Positions 60,162 to 64,000 of a DNA stretch of 64,000 nt are shown here, piece by piece. The stretch comes from Nonomuraea muscovyensis (GTDB lineage Bacteria; Actinomycetota; Actinomycetes; Streptosporangiales; Streptosporangiaceae): the NCBI RefSeq assembly GCF_014207745.1, contig NZ_JACHJB010000002.1, positions 2,232,001 to 2,296,000 of the forward strand. The letters run 5' to 3'. Both the position numbers and the translations under genes were made by a program. The notes beneath the pieces are model-generated. The model did not search any database. It saw only the letters and a program-made list of their open reading frames with translations, and was not told where the DNA came from. Each line of letters starts with the position of its first letter. Positions within the stretch are counted from its first letter, which is position 1.

Positions 60162-61385
60162 TCAAGGAGTGGCGAGGGCCTCGGTCGGGGAGAGGCGGGA
60201 GGCGCGGACGGCCGGGTAGAGGCCCGCGACCGCTCCGATGGCGAGCGTGGCGGCCAGGCCGCCGCCGGTCGCCCAGGCGGGCACCACGGCCGGCCACCCC
60301 TGGTACAGCGCGTACCCCGCCGTGACCCCCGTGCCGAGCAGCAGGCCGCCGGCGCCGCCCAGCGCGGACAGCAGCAGCGACTCGGCGAGGAACTGCGTGC
60401 GGATCTGCCCGCGCGTGGCGCCGAGCGAGCGGCGCAGCCCGATCTCCGGCCGCCGTTCCAGCACCGAGATGACCATGGTGTTGGCCACGCCGACCCCGCC
60501 GACGAGCAGCGCCACGGCGCCGACGCCCAGCAGCAGCCCGGTGAACGCCTGGCTGGTGGCCTGCTTGGCGGCGAGCGCGTCCGACGGGCGCGACACCTCG
60601 ACCTCGTTCGGCGCCTGCGGGTTGGCCGTCCCGGCTAGCACCTCCCGGACGGACTCCAGCCGCGCCTCCTCCGCACGGGTGTAGAGGGTCGTCGGGTGCC
60701 CGTCGAAGCCGAGCACGGCCTCGGCGACGGGCCACCCGACGAGCGCGGCCGTGTCCAGTTCGGTGGCCAGCGGCACCGGATCGAGGATCCCGACGACCGT
60801 GAACCTCTCCCCGCCGACGACCACCTGGGTGTCGGGGCCGGCCGCGGGCACGCCGAGCCGCTCGGCGGCCGTGGACCCGAGCACCACCGCCGGATAGCGG
60901 TGGGTGGCCTCGTTCAGCCAGGTCCCGCTGCGCGGCGCGGCGCCGACGGTGGCGAGCAGGTCGGGGCGGGCGGCGTAGACGGAGATGCCGCCGGTCTGGG
61001 CGCGGGGGATCTCCTCGCTCCGGTACACCTTGGCGTCGGCGACGTACCCGACGGCGGAGACGGCGTCCACGGGGCCGATCCGTTCGATCATCGCCTCGGC
61101 CTCCACCGGCATCTTGGCCTCCTCACCGAGGAGGGTGCGCCCGGAGGAGACGGTGAGCAGGTTGGTGCCCAGCGCGGAGAGCGTACGGTCCAGCTCGGCC
61201 CCCGACGAGGAGGAGATGCCGACCACGCCGATCATCGCGGCGATGCCGATGGCGATGCCCAGCGCGGACAGGAAGGCCCGCAGCGGGCGGGTGCGCAGGC
61301 CCACCGCACCGACCCGCAGGACGTCGCGCGGCCGCATCCTGGCCGGGACGGGCGGCGGCCGGTCGGCGAGCTCGACCACGGCCAT
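60162..61385 (-). CDS. MacB-type ABC permease (FtsX domain)
   Basis: A 407-residue permease with one N-terminal transmembrane helix (LRAFLSALGIAIGIAAMIGVVGISS), a large extracytoplasmic MacB_PCD domain (about residues 50-245), and three C-terminal helices of the FtsX domain (LLLGVGAVALLVGGVGVANTMVISV; LLLSALGGAGGLLLGTGVTAGYAL; LAATLAIGAVAGLYPAVRASRLSPTEAL). The RRPEIGLRRSLGATRGQIRTQFL segment is the family signature. It couples with the ATPase encoded just upstream (overlap TGATG at 61385), giving a tripartite-style exporter or mechanotransmission complex; the cargo is unknown. Confidence 0.93.
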   Translation of the reverse strand: MAVVELADRPPPVPARMRPRDVLRVGAVGLRTRPLRAFLSALGIAIGIAAMIGVVGISSSSGAELDRTLSALGTNLLTVSSGRTLLGEEAKMPVEAEAMIERIGPVDAVSAVGYVADAKVYRSEEIPRAQTGGISVYAARPDLLATVGAAPRSGTWLNEATHRYPAVVLGSTAAERLGVPAAGPDTQVVVGGERFTVVGILDPVPLATELDTAALVGWPVAEAVLGFDGHPTTLYTRAEEARLESVREVLAGTANPQAPNEVEVSRPSDALAAKQATSQAFTGLLLGVGAVALLVGGVGVANTMVISVLERRPEIGLRRSLGATRGQIRTQFLAESLLLSALGGAGGLLLGTGVTAGYALYQGWPAVVPAWATGGGLAATLAIGAVAGLYPAVRASRLSPTEALATP

Positions 61386-62101
61386 CACGATCCCCCTGCC
61401 GGGACCGCCGCCACCGGCGTGACCGGGCGGGTGACGTCGGCGACGACGCGGCCGTCACGCATGCGGATCTCGCGGGGCAGGCCGGCGGCGATCTCGCGGT
61501 CGTGAGTGATGATCACGATCGTGGTGCCGGCGTCGTTCAGGTCGTGCAGCAGGTCCATCACCCCGGCGCCCGAGACGGAGTCCAGGGCACCCGTCGGCTC
61601 GTCGGCCAGCAGCAGCGGCGGGTCCCCGGCCACGGCCCGCGCGATGGCGACCCGCTGCCGCTCGCCCCCGGACAGCTCGTGCGGCTCGTGGTCGAGCCGG
61701 TGGCCGAGGCCGACGCGCTCCAGCGCGGCGGCCGCCCGGCGCCGCCGTTCGGAGCGGGGCAGGCCGCTGTAGAGCAGGCCGTCGGCGACGTTGTCCAGTG
61801 CGGGCACCTTGGCGGCCAGGTGGAAGTGCTGGAACACGAAGCCGACGCGCGTCGCCCGCAGCGCCGACAGCGCCCTGTCGGACAGGGCGGAGACGTCGTA
61901 GCCGTCGACGCGCACGGTCCCGGATGTGGGCCGGTCGAGGGTGCCGATGGTGTTCAGCATGGTCGACTTGCCGGACCCGGACGGCCCGGCGATGGCGACC
62001 AGCTCGCCCCGCTCGATCTCCAGCGACACCCCGGCCAGCGCGACGACGCCCCCCGGGTAGGCCCTGGTCACCTCGGACATGGAGATCATGGGCGGCGTCA
62101 C
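61385..62101 (-). CDS. MacB/LolD-type ABC ATPase
   Basis: A 238-residue ATPase: Walker [14 protein letters not shown]-loop [12 protein letters not shown], signature [15 protein letters not shown], Walker [15 protein letters not shown]-loop ITHDRE. It starts with GTG overlapping the adaptor stop (GTGA), and ends over the permease start, so three genes are translationally coupled. The MacB-type exporters usually need a membrane-fusion adaptor, which is the next gene upstream. Confidence 0.94.
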   Translation of the reverse strand: MTPPMISMSEVTRAYPGGVVALAGVSLEIERGELVAIAGPSGSGKSTMLNTIGTLDRPTSGTVRVDGYDVSALSDRALSALRATRVGFVFQHFHLAAKVPALDNVADGLLYSGLPRSERRRRAAAALERVGLGHRLDHEPHELSGGERQRVAIARAVAGDPPLLLADEPTGALDSVSGAGVMDLLHDLNDAGTTIVIITHDREIAAGLPREIRMRDGRVVADVTRPVTPVAAVPAGGS

Positions 62102-63264
62102 CGGGGCATCCCCACGGTCATGCCCGCCGTGAGGCCGGGCCCGCTGATCTCGACGCGGCCGCCGGCGAACAGACCGGTCTCCACCGCGACGTACCTGGTC
62201 GAGGTGCCCTCGACGACCTCCACGCCGAAGCCGCCCTCGCGCAGCGCGACCAGCGCGGCGACCGGCACGGTGAGCACGTCCTCGCGCCGGGCGGCGGTGA
62301 ACGTGACGTCCACCGCCGCCTGGTCGAGGCGCGCGACCCCCTTGCGCGCGGCCTTCTTGCCGCCGGTCAGGGAGACGAGCGCCTCCAGCCTCGTCTGTGG
62401 CTCGGCGTTGGGGCCGTCGCCGGGTTCGATGACGGTGGCGACCTCCGTCACCTTGCCGGGCACGCGTCCGCCGTCGGGCAGCGTGACGGTGACCTTGGCG
62501 CCCTTGCCGGCCATCCGCTGGTCCTCGGCGTCCAGCCGTACGGTGACGACCTTCTCGGTACCGGTGTAGGACAGGACCTTGCGGCCGGGGCCGGTGGGCT
62601 GGCCGGGCTGGGCGTCCAGGGTCTCCACCCGGACCGCTCCGGCGGCGAAGACGACACGGCCCAGCTCGACGACGCCGGTCTGGTCCAGGCCGCGGTCGTC
62701 CTGCCACTCCATGACGGCCGCGGCGGTGGCCTCGGTGTAGGTGTCGTCCACGGTGAAGCCGTCGTAGCCGAGCTCGCGCAGGTTGCGCTCCAGGTTCTCG
62801 ACGTCGCGACCCTCCGCGCCGATCCGCAGGTCGCGGTACGCGGGCGTCGAGCCGTACAGGAGCACGACGGGGTCGTTGTCGACGCGGTACAGCGACCGGC
62901 CGCGGCTGACCCGGGCGCCGCTGTCGGGCAGCCAGGTGATCGTCCCGGGTCTGCGGCTCACCGCCGTGGTGGCGGGGCCGTAGCCGAGTTCGCCGTCCAC
63001 GTCGCGGGTGTCGTCGAGCGTCTGCTCGGTGATCCGGGTGGTGGCCGGGGGCAGGGCGGCCGCCGCCGGCTCCGCCCCGCCGCCCTCCAGCAGGCCGGCG
63101 TTGGTCACGGTCACGGCGGCCGCCCCGGTGAGGGCGACGGCGGTGAGCAGGACCGCGGCCCTCCTGCCCCGGCGGCGGCGTGGCCGGGGCGACGGCGGCT
63201 CGGTGCCGGAAGCGGGCGGGTCGGTCCCGGCTGCGGGCGGGTCGCCGAGGGTGGTGCGGCCCAT
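62098..63264 (-). CDS. Membrane-fusion/HlyD-type adaptor with peptidoglycan-binding domain
   Basis: A 388-residue adaptor. A proline-rich cytoplasmic N-terminus (TDPPASGTEPPSPRPRRRRGRR) precedes one transmembrane helix (AAVLLTAVALTGAAAVTV). A lipoyl/barrel-sandwich-like region flanks an inserted peptidoglycan-binding domain (ENLERNLRELGYDGFTVDDTYTEATAAAVMEWQDDRGL). The later beta domain (EDVLTVPVAALVALREGGFGVEVV) is the typical MFP end. The PG-binding insert suggests attachment to the cell wall, an actinomycete feature in Gram-positive adaptors. It overlaps the ATPase and lipoprotein genes. Confidence 0.9.
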   Translation of the reverse strand: MGRTTLGDPPAAGTDPPASGTEPPSPRPRRRRGRRAAVLLTAVALTGAAAVTVTNAGLLEGGGAEPAAAALPPATTRITEQTLDDTRDVDGELGYGPATTAVSRRPGTITWLPDSGARVSRGRSLYRVDNDPVVLLYGSTPAYRDLRIGAEGRDVENLERNLRELGYDGFTVDDTYTEATAAAVMEWQDDRGLDQTGVVELGRVVFAAGAVRVETLDAQPGQPTGPGRKVLSYTGTEKVVTVRLDAEDQRMAGKGAKVTVTLPDGGRVPGKVTEVATVIEPGDGPNAEPQTRLEALVSLTGGKKAARKGVARLDQAAVDVTFTAARREDVLTVPVAALVALREGGFGVEVVEGTSTRYVAVETGLFAGGRVEISGPGLTAGMTVGMPR

Positions 63265-63788
63265 CAGGAGCCTCCGGGGTTCAGCCGGCACTTCTGCTGG
63301 GCCGCCTCGAAGTCGGGGTCGCCGGCGATGTCGGCGGTGACGCGCAGGCCGCCGCCCGGCTCCGGGTCGGGGAAGTCGGGCACGCCGTTGTCGCGCATGC
63401 ACTGGGCGAGGGCGCGCATCCGCTCGGCGTTCTGCTGGGCGCCCGGCCCGGTGCCGCCCGTCGGCTGGTACTGCTTGCACGCGTCCATGGCCTTGGCCAT
63501 GGTCTCCTCGCTGCCCGGCTTCCCGGTGATCATGACGCCCTTGCCCGGCTGCGGGTCGGCCATGTCGATGCCGTTCTCGCGCATGCACTGCGCGAACTTC
63601 ACGCCCTTCTCGTCGTTGCTCAGGCTGGGCGCCGCGCTGCCGGTCGCGGCCGCTCCGCCGCCGGTCGCCGACGCGACGTCGGAGCCGCCGCCGTCGTCCG
63701 CGCCGCATCCGGCCAGGGTCAGGGCTGCGGCCAGGGCCAGCGCCGAAACCGTTCCGAGGACCCGTCCTCGCCGCAATGTGTTCCGCAC
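63264..63788 (-). CDS. Lipoprotein with duplicated CMR-N-G motif
   Basis: A 174-residue lipoprotein (lipobox LTLAGCGAD). The mature part contains two related halves: FAQCMRENGIDMADPQPGKG and LAQCMRDNGVPDFPDPEPGG, each with a conserved Cys and a later Cys (KAMDACKQ and AQQKCRLN), so disulfides within each repeat are likely. I do not recognise a function. It is the first gene of the ABC adaptor/ATPase/permease operon, its stop overlapping the adaptor start (TGATG), so it may be the system's sensor or ligand-capturing subunit. It is divergent from a response regulator gene. Confidence 0.85.
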   Translation of the reverse strand: MRNTLRRGRVLGTVSALALAAALTLAGCGADDGGGSDVASATGGGAAATGSAAPSLSNDEKGVKFAQCMRENGIDMADPQPGKGVMITGKPGSEETMAKAMDACKQYQPTGGTGPGAQQNAERMRALAQCMRDNGVPDFPDPEPGGGLRVTADIAGDPDFEAAQQKCRLNPGGS

Positions 63789-63938
63789 GTGTGCTCTCCT
63801 CGTCCGGGCCGGACCCGTGCCGGCCGTACGGGGACAGATGCAACCGGGTGGGCCGTTTCCCGGCCGTTTCCATGCGCGCTAACGCCGGGGAAACGGCGGT
63901 TGCGGCAGGATCGACGCGGCACACGAGGAAGGACGGCG

Positions 63939-64000
63939 ATGCGGGTTCTGGTGGTGGAGGACGAGCGGATGCTCGCCGACGCGATAGCCGAGTGGCTGCG
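63939..64000 (+). CDS. Response regulator, 5' end only (truncated by window)
   Basis: Only the first 20 or so codons are present: MRVLVVEDERMLADAIAEWL, the typical acidic start of an OmpR-type receiver domain (Glu/Asp at residues 7-8). ATG 63939 follows GAGGAAGGA. It is divergent from the ABC/lipoprotein operon, 150 bases away. A histidine kinase is likely downstream, outside the window. Confidence 0.85.
   Translation, partial: MRVLVVEDERMLADAIAEWL

Overview
The window is very GC-rich, with GTG/TTG starts, dense overlapping operons and typical actinomycete families (MsiK-type sugar ATPase, PaaX, CebR/LacI repressors, a GH10-Fn3-CBM2 xylanase, assimilatory nitrate genes beside NIS siderophore synthetases). 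It reads as the chromosome of a soil-type, plant-polysaccharide-degrading filamentous actinomycete, perhaps Streptosporangiales. That placement is inferred from protein style and cannot be proved from one window. No rRNA, tRNA, CRISPR array, prophage or insertion sequence was seen.

Layout. 1-6.5 kb: a two-gene WxL-like/DUF916-like surface cassette, a ferritin-like di-iron protein divergent from a TetR regulator across a duplicated palindromic operator, two secreted lysozyme-fold proteins, a glutathione peroxidase and an alpha/beta hydrolase. 6.6-12 kb: a LacI regulator with a likely self-operator, an MsiK-type orphan ATPase, and a PaaX-family regulator with an expanded TADR repeat divergent from an AidB-like acyl-CoA dehydrogenase. 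12-18 kb: SDR, EEP phosphodiesterase, metallo-hydrolase, NDH-2 and CtaD. 18-24 kb: two large secreted peptidases, one followed by a decayed copy of its own Ig-like domain. 24-30.3 kb: a CUT1 sugar transporter lacking an ATPase, a GH127 beta-L-arabinofuranosidase and a divergent LacI repressor.

30-41 kb: an NmrA-like oxidoreductase, a beta-lactamase-fold hydrolase, an ABC exporter/two-component operon, a phosphoesterase, and two head-to-head IucA/IucC siderophore synthetases. 40.6-48.3 kb: a complete nitrate-assimilation operon (NarK, molybdopterin nitrate reductase, FAD/BFD reductase, NirB, NirD) with four overlapping stop/start junctions. 48.4-55.4 kb: an Opp-type transporter operon with a family 5 binding protein, whose promoter carries a CebR-like box, facing a LacI regulator. 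55.4-60.1 kb: an FRG-domain protein, a DUF2975/Xre pair, two VOC proteins and a GH10 xylanase with several GAAA-N-TTTC boxes. 60.1-64 kb: a MacB-type ABC cassette with a peptidoglycan-binding-domain adaptor and a duplicated-Cys lipoprotein, divergent from a response regulator cut by the window end.

The most coherent theme is plant cell-wall sugar use. A secreted xylanase, an intracellular arabinofuranosidase and two sugar or oligosaccharide importers each sit under palindromic, LacI-style sites. MsiK could power the ATPase-less CUT1 system. Several other units (WxL-like pair, ferritin-like/TetR pair, lipoprotein/adaptor/ABC cassette, paired NIS synthetases) have recognisable parts but no function that can be assigned from sequence alone.
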